A DNA stretch of 13,647 bases from Planctomycetota bacterium (GCA_021803885.1 JAJZKY010000038.1:1-13647); one strand, 5' to 3'; numbered from the stretch's first letter, positions 1-7,486 are shown. Numbers and translations: made by a program. Notes: generated by a model not told the origin, from the letters alone.

Positions 1-612
1 GTGGCGGACCAGTTTACCGTCGCGGAAGGGCTACGGTTCCGCGGAATTATGGGATATGACGGCCATCTTCAAGCGATTCCACAGAGCGCGGCACGCGATG
101 AGATGGTTTGCGCGGGGAGCAAGTCTTTGGTCGAGTCTGCGGCGCTGATCGAGAGTGAGGGAATCCCAGTCTCTATTGTCTCAACAGGCGGGACCGGCAC
201 GTACGCCGTTTCCGGGGAGTATCCAGGCATCACTGAAATCCAAGCCGGCTCCTATCTCCTGATGGATACGATGTACCTGGACCGTGGCGCTCCATTTCAG
301 AGATCTCTCACTGTTCTGACAACGGTCATCAGCACGCGCGGCGGATTTCATGCGGTGGTTGACTGTGGGGTAAAAGCGATCAGCGGTGAGCGCGGCCTCC
401 CTACGGTTAAAGATCTACCTGGTGTCCATCTGAAGGCGTTGCACGCGGAACACGGCCTGCTCGAGGTAGACCGGGACTCAAATGGCGCGCTGGAAGTTGG
501 CCAGAAAATGGAATTATGGGTGCGTTACAGCGACGCGACAGTAAACTTACATACCTCCTTATATGGAGTTCGTCATGGCCAGATCGAAGAAGTATTCCGA
601 ATTGAGCATTGA
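1..612 (+). CDS. D-threonine aldolase / D-serine dehydratase-like PLP enzyme (DSD1 family), C-terminal part
   Basis: Partial gene: the frame is open at the left edge, and about 200 of the usual roughly 370 residues are present, so the GTG at base 1 is probably not the true start. The fragment has the back of the alanine-racemase-type barrel, with the PLP-phosphate loop STGGTGT (fragment residues 61-67) and the segment EIQAGSYLLMD (79-89). It then has the C-terminal D-ser_dehydrat-type domain with HAEHG (148-152) and the closing motif DATVNLH (178-184). Family members cleave D-threonine or deaminate D-serine using PLP and a divalent metal, in the cytoplasm. The metal site usually reads H-x-D or H-x-C just before the TVNL motif. 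Here it reads Y176-S-D178, so the histidine is replaced. The substrate is therefore uncertain; family membership is secure. The gene overlaps the following AraC-type regulator, suggesting one transcript. Confidence 0.88.
   Translation: MADQFTVAEGLRFRGIMGYDGHLQAIPQSAARDEMVCAGSKSLVESAALIESEGIPVSIVSTGGTGTYAVSGEYPGITEIQAGSYLLMDTMYLDRGAPFQRSLTVLTTVISTRGGFHAVVDCGVKAISGERGLPTVKDLPGVHLKALHAEHGLLEVDRDSNGALEVGQKMELWVRYSDATVNLHTSLYGVRHGQIEEVFRIEH
565..568 (+). promoter_or_regulatory. Ribosome binding site deciding the AraC-type gene start
   Basis: GGAG six bases before ATG 575, inside the end of the upstream coding region. It favours the 575 start over the ATG at 563, which would consume the site itself. 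Confidence 0.55.
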
Positions 613-1759
613 TACTCGGAAGCATAAGAGTACAGCGCGCGAGCAGTTTCCCACTCAGTCGCTCGCAATGTCCAGCCACGTCCATCTTCCAAAACAATCA
701 TTCAGGGACAACTTCAACCTGGTAGGGCCGCAGATCAACGCTGAGGGTGTCCACGTATGGCCCTTTGATGCGTCCTGTCCGATAGACGTTCTGTTCCTTA
801 CGGAGACAGGGCGGCACAATGTGCGCATGAATCGTCATCAGTATTTTGAGATTCTCTACTTGTGTTCCGGTACGGCAGACTGTCACATCCAGGACAGACT
901 ACTGGCGTTCAACGAGGGAGACCTGGCAATCATCGGCAGCACACTGTATCACCGCATCGAGTGCAGATCTTCTTCGCCGGTCACCATCGCGGCGTTGTTC
1001 TTCGAACCGGACTTGATTCGTTGCGATGGCTCCAGCGACAGCGTGGAATATGTCACACCATTCTGTTTGCAGGACTCAAAGTATCCACACATTGTGCCAG
1101 CCAAGACCGGTGTGCCTCGCCAGGTGCTGGAAATGATGATGCGCATCCGCACGGAATTGCCAGCCTCCTCTCCAATAGCGCGGCTGACCGTAAAAACCTA
1201 TTTGAAAATGATTCTGGTTTTGCTGGTCAAACAATATGCCTCCTACACGGGATCGGTGGAAACGTTCCAGCGCCAGCAGCGTGCTCTCGACCGCTTGCTT
1301 CCACTGTTTCGCTATCTCGGAGAGAACTGCGGAGATGCGATTCAGGTCTATGAAGCTGCCCGCCTCTGCGGAATGAGTGAGTCGCACTTTATGAGCTTCT
1401 TCAAGCGGGTCACTGGTCTGTCGTTCATGAAATATCTCAATCAGTATCGAGTCGAACGCGCTCAACTGCTACTTGCCAGCACCGATGAGCCGATGACCAG
1501 CATCAGCCACGAGATCGGATTCTGCGATCAAAGCTACTTCGGCATGGTGTTTCGCAGGGTGGTTGGGATGACTCCCGCCGCGTACCGCCGGCGTTTTCGG
1601 AACACGAACGCTGCAGATTGCGGACAGATGCACCACACGCCGTCAGTTGCATCCAGCAGGTATCCATTACTGGAAGCGCCAAAGCAAGTGGCCACAGAGA
1701 TCAGTCGTCCTCATGCAACTCCACATACAAAGCCATATCTCCATAAGGTAGGAACCTAA
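575..1759 (+). CDS. AraC-family transcriptional regulator with N-terminal cupin domain
   Basis: A one-component regulator of 394 residues. Residues about 79-147 form a cupin-like sensing domain (HQYFEILYLCSG, then a histidine-containing strand TLYHRIEC). Residues about 254-340 are a complete double helix-turn-helix of the AraC type, including GMSESHFMSFFKRVTG and the second signature IGFCDQSYFGMVFRRVVGMTP. A polar tail of about 55 residues with no recognisable domain follows. I chose ATG 575 because GGAG (565-568) sits six bases upstream. The longer start at 563 has no Shine-Dalgarno sequence, and an inner ATG at 668 also lacks one. The start lies inside the upstream aldolase-like gene (38-base overlap), so translation is probably coupled. 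Family members activate neighbouring catabolic genes after binding a small ligand. The likely targets are the aldolase-like gene and/or the glycosidase downstream; that part is inference. Confidence 0.93.
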   Translation: MARSKKYSELSIDTRKHKSTAREQFPTQSLAMSSHVHLPKQSFRDNFNLVGPQINAEGVHVWPFDASCPIDVLFLTETGRHNVRMNRHQYFEILYLCSGTADCHIQDRLLAFNEGDLAIIGSTLYHRIECRSSSPVTIAALFFEPDLIRCDGSSDSVEYVTPFCLQDSKYPHIVPAKTGVPRQVLEMMMRIRTELPASSPIARLTVKTYLKMILVLLVKQYASYTGSVETFQRQQRALDRLLPLFRYLGENCGDAIQVYEAARLCGMSESHFMSFFKRVTGLSFMKYLNQYRVERAQLLLASTDEPMTSISHEIGFCDQSYFGMVFRRVVGMTPAAYRRRFRNTNAADCGQMHHTPSVASSRYPLLEAPKQVATEISRPHATPHTKPYLHKVGT

Positions 1760-2066
1760 TCCGTATGCTCCGGCGGCATTTAACGCTCATCTCAGCAAGA
1801 GAATGCCATGCTCCAGATCGCTCAGAGCCTGCATTTGGAAGAAATTTTAATACGGTGATGAACGAGTAGTCCGATTCTCCAGAGCTTTGCAAGAAAGAAT
1901 TCCCGGAATTCTATAGATCGAATTGGAATCCATCCCCTAATTTGTGGATCATAGTGCGATACAACTTTAGGCCGGTTGAAACTTCCGATATGCACGCCAA
2001 TACCAATGCTCAGAGCTAGACATTTCCGGCGCGTCTCTAAATCTTGTTCCAGTCTGAAGGTAAACA
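1760..2066. other. Intergenic region between AraC regulator and glycosidase
   Basis: 307 bases without a convincing gene. The short frames on the - strand have no family resemblance or ribosome binding site. The region must hold the glycosidase promoter if that gene is not read through from the regulator. The only strong structure is the palindrome at 1896-1912. I see no confident -35/-10 pair and no terminator hairpin with a T-run. Confidence 0.6.
1896..1912. promoter_or_regulatory. 17-base palindrome, possible operator
   Basis: AGAATTCCCGGAATTCT is a perfect inverted repeat with 8-base arms around one central base, 154 bases before the glycosidase start. A symmetric site of this size in an otherwise unstructured gap is typical of a dimeric repressor operator. 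AraC proteins usually bind direct repeats, so a different regulator may be involved. The operator role is inference. Confidence 0.35.
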
Positions 2067-3737
2067 ATGAATTTGCATCAACTCATGCAGCCGTTCGTTC
2101 CCGCGAAGTGGATTCTAGTAGCTCTTGTCGCCATCAGCATCGGAACGCTGACTAGACCTATTCTTGCGGCACCGGCGAGCGTGACTTACTCCGTTGCCCC
2201 TGCGCAGGTGAAAGCCTACGATTTTGTCGAGATCACGGCGAAAGTCACAACTCCGGACGCCGCTAATCCATTTGAAGATGCCACGCTGACGGGTTCCTTT
2301 GAAGCCACGGGCGACAGTGGGAAATGGAATGTGAATGGATTTTGCGATTCCATGGACGGCAGCGTGTTTCGAATCCGCTTCATGCCGCCCCGCGCCGGCG
2401 ACTATAAGTACTCCGTCACTTACCAGCAGGGCAAGTTTCAGAAGCGCTCATCCGGGACATTTCATGCATTCAATGCCAGTCTGCCGGGTATTCTGCGGGT
2501 CGATCCGAAATACCCCTGGCACTTTATTTGGGAGGGAACGGGGCAGCATTTCTTCTTCAATGGAACGACGGCGTTTTGGCTGATGGGTTGGACGGATGAT
2601 CACACGATTGAGTACAGCATTGCGCGATTGCACCGGCTGAAAGTAAACCGCATCCGTGTGACGCTTGCGGGACGAACCAACTTGTATTACGGCGAACCAA
2701 TCATGATCGGTAAGAACTGGACTTTCGACCTGAATCCATGGCCGGCGAAAGACCCCAACGACTTTTTGCACCCCGGTTTCGACTATTCCCGACTGAATGT
2801 TTCGTACTGGCAAAAATGGGATCGAATGCTCCACTTCGCGCAGGAGCAGAACATGAACATCTCGATTGTCTTCGATATGAATGACAACAAAGTTCATCCC
2901 GCCGCGGGCAGCGCAGACGAATATCGTTTCATGCAATACGCGGTCAACCGCTTCGCCGCCTTTTCCAACATCACCTGGGACCTTGGCGACGACCTTGATG
3001 CTTATCGCGACGAAAAGTGGACCCACGATACCGGCATGTTGCTGGAGCGGTGGGACCCTTATCGCCACCTGGCAACCAGCCATCCAGCGATAAGTATGTT
3101 GCACCAGGACAGAGCTTCGAGCTGGTTTGGTTTTACGTCGTACCAGGAGTGGTCGCGCAAACAGCATGCCTTGATGTTGGAATCGCGCAAGCTGCAGGAA
3201 AAGACAGGGCGCATCATCCCGCAAACGAATGAAGAATACGGCTACGAGGACCACTATCCGCTGTGGGCTACCCCGGGTTCGGATTCGGCGGATGTATTGC
3301 GCCGGACTGCTTGGGACATCGTGATGGCAGGCGCCTATCAGACCGCTGGAGAGACGGTACGGCGTGGCACCAATATCTGGCCCGACACGGGCGGTGGCTG
3401 GATGAACGGGCGCGGCGATGACACTATGACCATGTTCCTTGGTTACGGTCACATGGTGGATTTTATGACCAGCTTCGATTGGTGGAAGACCAATCCCCAC
3501 GATGAGCTGGTAGGCAACGGAAACTACTGCCTGGCAGAGCCTGGAAAGATCTACGCGATTTACCTTCCGCAGGGTGGAAAGGTCACGATTCATCTTCAAC
3601 CGGGTCGTTATCGTGCCCACTGGTTCAGTGCCTTGTCCGGCCAGCAGATTCCGTTGCCAGATGTGGACGGCCCCGTTTGGACTTCGCCGGAAGTTCCGGG
3701 CCGCTACGATTGGGCGTTGCTACTTGAGGCCGAATAA
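2067..3737 (+). CDS. Secreted apiosidase-like glycoside hydrolase (DUF5060 + DUF4038 + C-terminal Ig-like domain)
   Basis: A 556-residue exported protein. Residues 15-35 are a hydrophobic signal segment ending in ILAA, the likely cleavage site. Residues about 36-140 are a DUF5060-type Ig-like domain. Residues about 145-480 match the DUF4038 apiosidase-like TIM barrel seen in GH140-type enzymes, with FFFNGTTAFWLMGW near the start, WDLGDDLD at 304-311 and TNEEYGYED at 387-395. By analogy with GH140, an acid in the WDLGDD segment and Glu389 or Glu390 are candidate catalytic residues. Residues about 485-556 resemble the C-terminal 'collagen-binding-like' Ig domain common after DUF4038. Family members remove sugars such as apiose from plant cell-wall pectin in the periplasm or outside the cell; the substrate here is not proven. 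GAAGG (2056-2060) lies six bases before the ATG. The AraC-type gene upstream is a plausible regulator. Confidence 0.85.
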   Translation: MNLHQLMQPFVPAKWILVALVAISIGTLTRPILAAPASVTYSVAPAQVKAYDFVEITAKVTTPDAANPFEDATLTGSFEATGDSGKWNVNGFCDSMDGSVFRIRFMPPRAGDYKYSVTYQQGKFQKRSSGTFHAFNASLPGILRVDPKYPWHFIWEGTGQHFFFNGTTAFWLMGWTDDHTIEYSIARLHRLKVNRIRVTLAGRTNLYYGEPIMIGKNWTFDLNPWPAKDPNDFLHPGFDYSRLNVSYWQKWDRMLHFAQEQNMNISIVFDMNDNKVHPAAGSADEYRFMQYAVNRFAAFSNITWDLGDDLDAYRDEKWTHDTGMLLERWDPYRHLATSHPAISMLHQDRASSWFGFTSYQEWSRKQHALMLESRKLQEKTGRIIPQTNEEYGYEDHYPLWATPGSDSADVLRRTAWDIVMAGAYQTAGETVRRGTNIWPDTGGGWMNGRGDDTMTMFLGYGHMVDFMTSFDWWKTNPHDELVGNGNYCLAEPGKIYAIYLPQGGKVTIHLQPGRYRAHWFSALSGQQIPLPDVDGPVWTSPEVPGRYDWALLLEAE

Positions 3738-3811
3738 CTATGCAAAAGTTAGACTTCGGAATTGTCCTTCGACAAAGCGATGACAACTCGTTGCCATGGA
3801 GGATCTTCTTA

Positions 3812-3924
3812 GGGCCTGTTAACACTACGTCGATATAACTCGTGTAGCTTTGTCGGCAATGGAAATCACGGAAGAGCAGTACGCAAGGATGAACCGGCTG
3901 GCCGAAGTCGGGGCTATCGCCTGA
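3812..3924 (+). mobile_element. IS5-family remnant: left end plus truncated transposase start
   Basis: GGGCCTGTTAACACT (3812-3826) resembles the terminal inverted repeat of IS5-group (IS427-like) elements and directly follows TTA, compatible with their TA/TNA targets. At 3859-3924 a 21-codon frame begins MEITEEQYARM, the characteristic start of these transposases, which normally continue into a region of about 100 residues before the DDE domain. Here the frame continues RMNRLAEVGAI and stops. That second part resembles the YTRMNRW...GVLDR segment found about 60 residues later in intact proteins, so an internal deletion seems likely. No matching right-hand repeat (AGTGTTAACAGGCCC) is visible downstream. 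The element is dead. Confidence 0.6.
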
Positions 3925-4013
3925 CTGCAAAACTACCTCAACCGACCAACCTTCCCCAGTTCCAAGGAAGATCGAAAGTGCGAAGAACTTTGCACATCCA
4001 TGATAAATCCCTG
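3925..4013. other. Non-coding scar between two IS remnants
   Basis: Between the broken IS5 frame and the end of the IS66-type relic, no frame in either direction resembles a protein. A TTGACA-like hexamer on the - strand at about 4010-4015 has no convincing -10 partner. The 74 bases just before the IS5 end (3738-3811) also hold nothing beyond a weak TTGTC-CTTC-GACAA hairpin at 3762-3775. Confidence 0.4.
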
Positions 4014-4439
4014 TCAAGAAGAGACGGAGACTCTCCCTGGCGCTTGACGGGCGCCCCTGTTGATGCTGTTGCCACCTCCGCTTTGCACATTCCGCTTCTC
4101 AGCGAGGGCTCCTGCAATGGTACAAAAGCAGACATCCATTTGCGGTCTCCGACGTTCCGCCGTCACCGGATGCGCGGCGATCAATTCGACGAATGCCTGC
4201 GGCGCCGCCTTCTCTTGTGGGCCATCGACTCCTTCGAGTCGCTTCTTCAACTGCGTATAGTCCAGCCGCAGAGGATGAGCAACAGGATGCAGGCCGTATT
4301 GCATGGCCAGTTCCACCGCAGACTGCCACAGCGTCTCCGGTAGCCTGGTCCGATGCGGCCGACTGCTGCGAAACTCATCTGACTGCCATTGCATCTGCGC
4401 GATTGACTCGGCGATAGCGGATGCGCTTTTGCTGTTCAA
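4014..4439 (-). pseudogene. Decayed IS-accessory helix-turn-helix protein (IS66-associated type), probable remnant
   Basis: Residues about 20-85 (RTRLPETLWQSAVELAMQYG, then a YTQLKKRLEG helix and FVELIA) resemble small helix-turn-helix proteins that accompany IS66-like transposases in acidobacteria and myxobacteria. Those proteins usually read 'W..AV.LA...GV..VA..L.LDY..LK.R'. The expected C-terminal beta segment is lost: after FVELIAAHP the sequence becomes Arg- and Ser-rich without family resemblance. No transposase follows. The only start is TTG at 4439, ten bases after the stop of the upstream M1-like gene and without a ribosome binding site. I read this as a mobile-element relic abutting the operon end. 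A small functional DNA-binding protein co-transcribed with that operon is the alternative. Confidence 0.45.
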
Positions 4440-4449
4440 TCGCCTGTAT

Positions 4450-6492
4450 CTATTGGGCAGGAACTACAGTTTGCTCATGATGGCTGCTTTCGCTTTCCGG
4501 CACGCTGCCATCATTCACAACGGCCTGCGCCGGTTTGCTGTCCATCAGCATCCGCAGCGCTGCACTGCTATGGGCCGGTATCAGCAGAGATCGAGTCTGG
4601 GTACTGAACGCGGATGCCACGGTGACGGGCACTTCCGCTGCACAAAAGCTATTGTTCTGCACATCCACTGAAACCAGATAATTCTTGCCGGAACTGTTCT
4701 TATTCAAAATCGGTCGCCAATAAGCGCTGACGATGTGCAGGTCAGGCAATCCGGTGTCGCGATAGACCCAGTCGTCAAAAAACCGCTCTAGGTCCTTATT
4801 CGACGACTTCTGCAGCAGCATTTGAAAATAGCTCGGCTCATGATCGTTCGCGGGAATGTACGCCTGCAATGCTTTTCCCAGCGCCTCGTCCCCCACAATA
4901 TTGCGCAGCATCCACAGCACATCTGTAGCCTTGTCGCGATAGTAAATATCGCTCCATGCTTCAATTAGGCTTTGCCCTGGATTGACTCCTGGGTCCGTTG
5001 TCTCGGCAATCGCGAGTGCGGCCCGATGAGAATCCATCTGATCGATCGCCGTGGTGAGACCGGCACGTTGCTCAATCCACAGCAGCGTCATGAACTGCGC
5101 AACACCTTCATCCAACCAAACTCGTCGCGACACAAAATACGCATGGCCCAGCATGTGTGCCATCACCGGATCTATCGTGTCGCTGTCTATACCCTCCTTC
5201 AGAGGGAGAAAAAGGATGTTGCGCTCCTCGAAGGGAAGGTCATCGCGATTTGGCAGGTCTACCAGCACTACCGGGCGCTTCGGATGCGTGCCGAGCCATT
5301 GTTCGACCAGCGTACGAGTCTGCTGGAACACGTTCTGATACGTCGAGGCCGCTGCCTCGTTGTCGGCTCGGGAGTAAATGTCCAGTCCTGAAACTCCCTC
5401 GTGTGCTGCCGACATCACGAAAAAACTGAGCGGCGCGAATCCCAACCGTGTGGATGGCAGAGTAAAGGAAACCACCTGCAGTATCCTATTTCCGGCAATG
5501 ACCTCGGACGGCGCGGTGAAGCCTGTCCCCTGTTTCACCGCTGATCGCACGTTTGTGGACGGTCCACTTCGGGCTGAACCCCTCTCGGAACTTGGCAAGT
5601 CTGTAGCGGCTGCAGATTTTTCTGTTTGCACCCCATCCGGTTGCGCCACGCGCCCATTCAGAAAAGCGACGGACGGTTTCACATCTAGATATTCGACCAG
5701 CACATGGATCGCAACATATGCATCGGACTCCCGCAATTTCCATTTGCCTACGGACTCGAACATCTCCGGTCCCTGGCCAAGCAGCACCGGTACAGTTGAA
5801 ACAGGAAACCAGATCACATTGCCGAATCCGCGAAGGGCTGTAAAATCCGGGCCAATCGCATCCCATTCCGAAGAATCTGCGATCTTCGCCGGCGCGCCCA
5901 GGCGCAGCAGACGTTCAGATGACGGGACGACGGTACCGGAGTAAATCACGTTCATCTGTATCGCGGCTCCCGGAGCAAGTGGCTTCTGCAGCTTGACGAC
6001 CGCCTCCGTCAACTCGCCTGTATGATCGATGTCGCTATCCACCGTCTCGGTCTGGAATATCTCCGGCTTGCCGTCCATTTGGATTGAATCCCAATGCAGC
6101 GACGAGGAAAGCTGCAACGCAATCCGTTCCAAAGGCTTGTCGCTGCTATTGTGGGCCACCATACGCGCTTGCACTGCAATCGAACGCTGCGCCGGTTCCA
6201 GATGCACTTCAAAATCATAGGAACTGTAAGTGAGCGAGGTGCGTTCGGCATCCGTTGCAAGTGTGGCGCTCGATGGCGCTGGAGGCACTGTCGGCGTGGT
6301 CGACAGCTGTTGGGATGCAGATTTATCGGCCGCATCTCCAGCCGTGCTTCCGCTGTTGTCGCTGCGGGAAAAGATGACCTGCCCGTTGTTGGAAGATGGC
6401 TTATTTTGCCTGGTTGAACCGGCTTGCTGCCCAAATCCGCTGCCGAGCACCAACAAAAGAAATAAAACTGACGGATACAGCTTAAAATTCAT
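4450..6492 (-). CDS. Exported M1-family-peptidase-like protein with degenerate HEXXH motif
   Basis: 680 residues. Residues 1-22 are a Sec signal peptide (LFLLLVLGSGFG core). A Ser/Thr/Pro-rich linker to about residue 85 follows, then an M1-type beta-sandwich N-terminal domain (about 88-300) and a gluzincin-like domain (about 390-600). The metal site reads H446-M-L-G-H450, with the third ligand Glu in WLDEG (Glu462). All three zinc ligands are therefore present, but the catalytic glutamate of HEXXH is methionine. The spacing between the second His and the Glu is 11 residues, shorter than the 18 of classical M1 enzymes. The C-terminal 80 residues form a further beta-rich region and a polar tail. 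The protein is probably a periplasmic binding or scaffold protein, or an inactive protease, rather than an aminopeptidase. Its ATG overlaps the rlmB stop (ATGA, 6489-6492), so the two are translated together. Confidence 0.8.
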   Translation of the reverse strand: MNFKLYPSVLFLLLVLGSGFGQQAGSTRQNKPSSNNGQVIFSRSDNSGSTAGDAADKSASQQLSTTPTVPPAPSSATLATDAERTSLTYSSYDFEVHLEPAQRSIAVQARMVAHNSSDKPLERIALQLSSSLHWDSIQMDGKPEIFQTETVDSDIDHTGELTEAVVKLQKPLAPGAAIQMNVIYSGTVVPSSERLLRLGAPAKIADSSEWDAIGPDFTALRGFGNVIWFPVSTVPVLLGQGPEMFESVGKWKLRESDAYVAIHVLVEYLDVKPSVAFLNGRVAQPDGVQTEKSAAATDLPSSERGSARSGPSTNVRSAVKQGTGFTAPSEVIAGNRILQVVSFTLPSTRLGFAPLSFFVMSAAHEGVSGLDIYSRADNEAAASTYQNVFQQTRTLVEQWLGTHPKRPVVLVDLPNRDDLPFEERNILFLPLKEGIDSDTIDPVMAHMLGHAYFVSRRVWLDEGVAQFMTLLWIEQRAGLTTAIDQMDSHRAALAIAETTDPGVNPGQSLIEAWSDIYYRDKATDVLWMLRNIVGDEALGKALQAYIPANDHEPSYFQMLLQKSSNKDLERFFDDWVYRDTGLPDLHIVSAYWRPILNKNSSGKNYLVSVDVQNNSFCAAEVPVTVASAFSTQTRSLLIPAHSSAALRMLMDSKPAQAVVNDGSVPESESSHHEQTVVPAQ

Positions 6493-7292
6493 GAACCCAG
6501 TCCCTTGAGCGGTCGCTTCGGTCGAGCCGACACGGAATCGGCCTCCCCTTTCGCTGACGATGTCATCGCCGCACGACGTTGCCGCGCCGCCTCATACATC
6601 ACAATGGCTCCGGCCACGGATACATTCAGCGACGAAACCTGGCCCGCCATAGGAATTCGCAGCAGGTAATCGCAGGTACGCCGGGTAAGCTCATGAAGTC
6701 CGCTTCCCTCCCCGCCAAGAACCAATACAAAGTTGCAGTTGTAATCGAAAACGTCGTAATCCATGGTGCCCCGTTCGTCCAGTCCAACGCACCATACGTT
6801 TTCTCGTTTCAATTCCTCCAGGGCGCGCACCAGGTTCGTCACTCGTGCAATACGAACATGCTCTGCAGCGCCAGCCGATATCTTCACAACCGTGGCATTC
6901 ACTCCGACTGCTCGCCGTTCGGGCAGAACCACCCCATCCACCCCCGCCCCATCAGCGGTTCGAAGCAACGCGCCAAGATTATGAGGGTCTTCGATACCAT
7001 CCAGTGCTACTAAAAAAAGACGCTGTCCGCGGGGCTGTGAAACCTCCTGCAGCGAAGAATATCCCCGCTCGGCCACAACCGCGACCACTCCCTGATGAGC
7101 GTCCGTATGCGCCAGCCGTGTCAGATGTTCCTTCGATTCCAGTCGCACCGGTATCCCGGCTGCTTGGCAGGCATCGGCAATACTTTTCAGCCGCTCATCC
7201 TGGCGCTGGCGTGACAACACTACCGATTCCAGACGTCGATTGCCCGAGCGAATAGCCTCTTCCACGGCGTGCAATCCGTACAACAGTTGCAT
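6489..7292 (-). CDS. rlmB: 23S rRNA (guanosine-2251-2'-O)-methyltransferase RlmB (TrmH/SpoU family)
   Basis: Methylates the 2'-OH of G2251 in the ribosomal P loop using S-adenosylmethionine. Numbering from ATG 7292, the protein has 267 residues (E. coli: 243). It has a substrate-binding N-terminal domain starting YGLHAVEEA and then the three SpoU motifs of the trefoil-knot fold. Motif 1 is DPHNLGALLRTAD (102-114, with Asn105 and Arg111), motif 2 is VLGGEGSGL (191-199, Glu195), and motif 3 is IPMAGQVSSLNVSVAGA (213-229, Asn223). A charged tail of about 25 residues is extra. I chose ATG 7292 because homologues begin right at this YG(L/I)HAVEE motif. The frame stays open to an ATG at 7358, adding 22 residues with no family match. 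Neither start has a good ribosome binding site. TrmH-family 23S or tRNA methylases of other specificity cannot be wholly excluded. Confidence 0.9.
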   Translation of the reverse strand: MQLLYGLHAVEEAIRSGNRRLESVVLSRQRQDERLKSIADACQAAGIPVRLESKEHLTRLAHTDAHQGVVAVVAERGYSSLQEVSQPRGQRLFLVALDGIEDPHNLGALLRTADGAGVDGVVLPERRAVGVNATVVKISAGAAEHVRIARVTNLVRALEELKRENVWCVGLDERGTMDYDVFDYNCNFVLVLGGEGSGLHELTRRTCDYLLRIPMAGQVSSLNVSVAGAIVMYEAARQRRAAMTSSAKGEADSVSARPKRPLKGLGS

Positions 7293-7471
7293 AATTAAGT
7301 AGTGTACCCTTGGCGGGGCGTCGATTCGCCTTTTCTTCGCCTCGATGGTACCTCTCATTGCCTATTTCTTTCAGCTACCCCCGCTGAATCGTGAAAAAAT
7401 GAGATTAGGTGGTCACCGTGCGATTCAAAGAAAATCCCATCACTCAACGCGTCTTTCTGGATCGAGCCACC

Positions 7472-7486
7472 GTCTCTACTAGAGAC
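7472..7486. promoter_or_regulatory. Perfect palindrome just before the sigma-factor start codon
   Basis: GTCTCTACTAGAGAC has 7-base arms around one base and ends three bases before ATG 7490. It covers AGAG (7481-7484), the only weak ribosome-binding-like sequence. It could be an operator for a dimeric regulator or an element affecting translation start. The one-base centre is too tight for a full RNA hairpin, although an inner three-base loop with six pairs is possible. Confidence 0.4.

Noticed and set aside
1822..2067. Short - strand frames in the AraC-glycosidase gap
   Set aside because: No ribosome binding site, no recognisable domain, and overlap with the expected promoter region.
2448..3620. 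Long - strand frame (390 codons) opposite the glycosidase
   Set aside because: It lies wholly antisense to a gene with clear domains, has no family resemblance and no ribosome binding site. It is a shadow of the coding bias.
3762..3775. TTGTC-CTTC-GACAA as a terminator of the glycosidase gene
   Set aside because: Only five base pairs and no T-run. Too weak to call.
5378..5944. + strand frame of 188 codons within the M1-like gene
   Set aside because: Antisense to a gene with signal peptide and M1-type motifs; composition looks like a shadow frame.
7293..7358. ATG 7358 as the rlmB start
   Set aside because: The extra 22 residues precede the conserved YGLHAVEE beginning of the family and are basic without resemblance; not excluded, because neither start has a good ribosome binding site.
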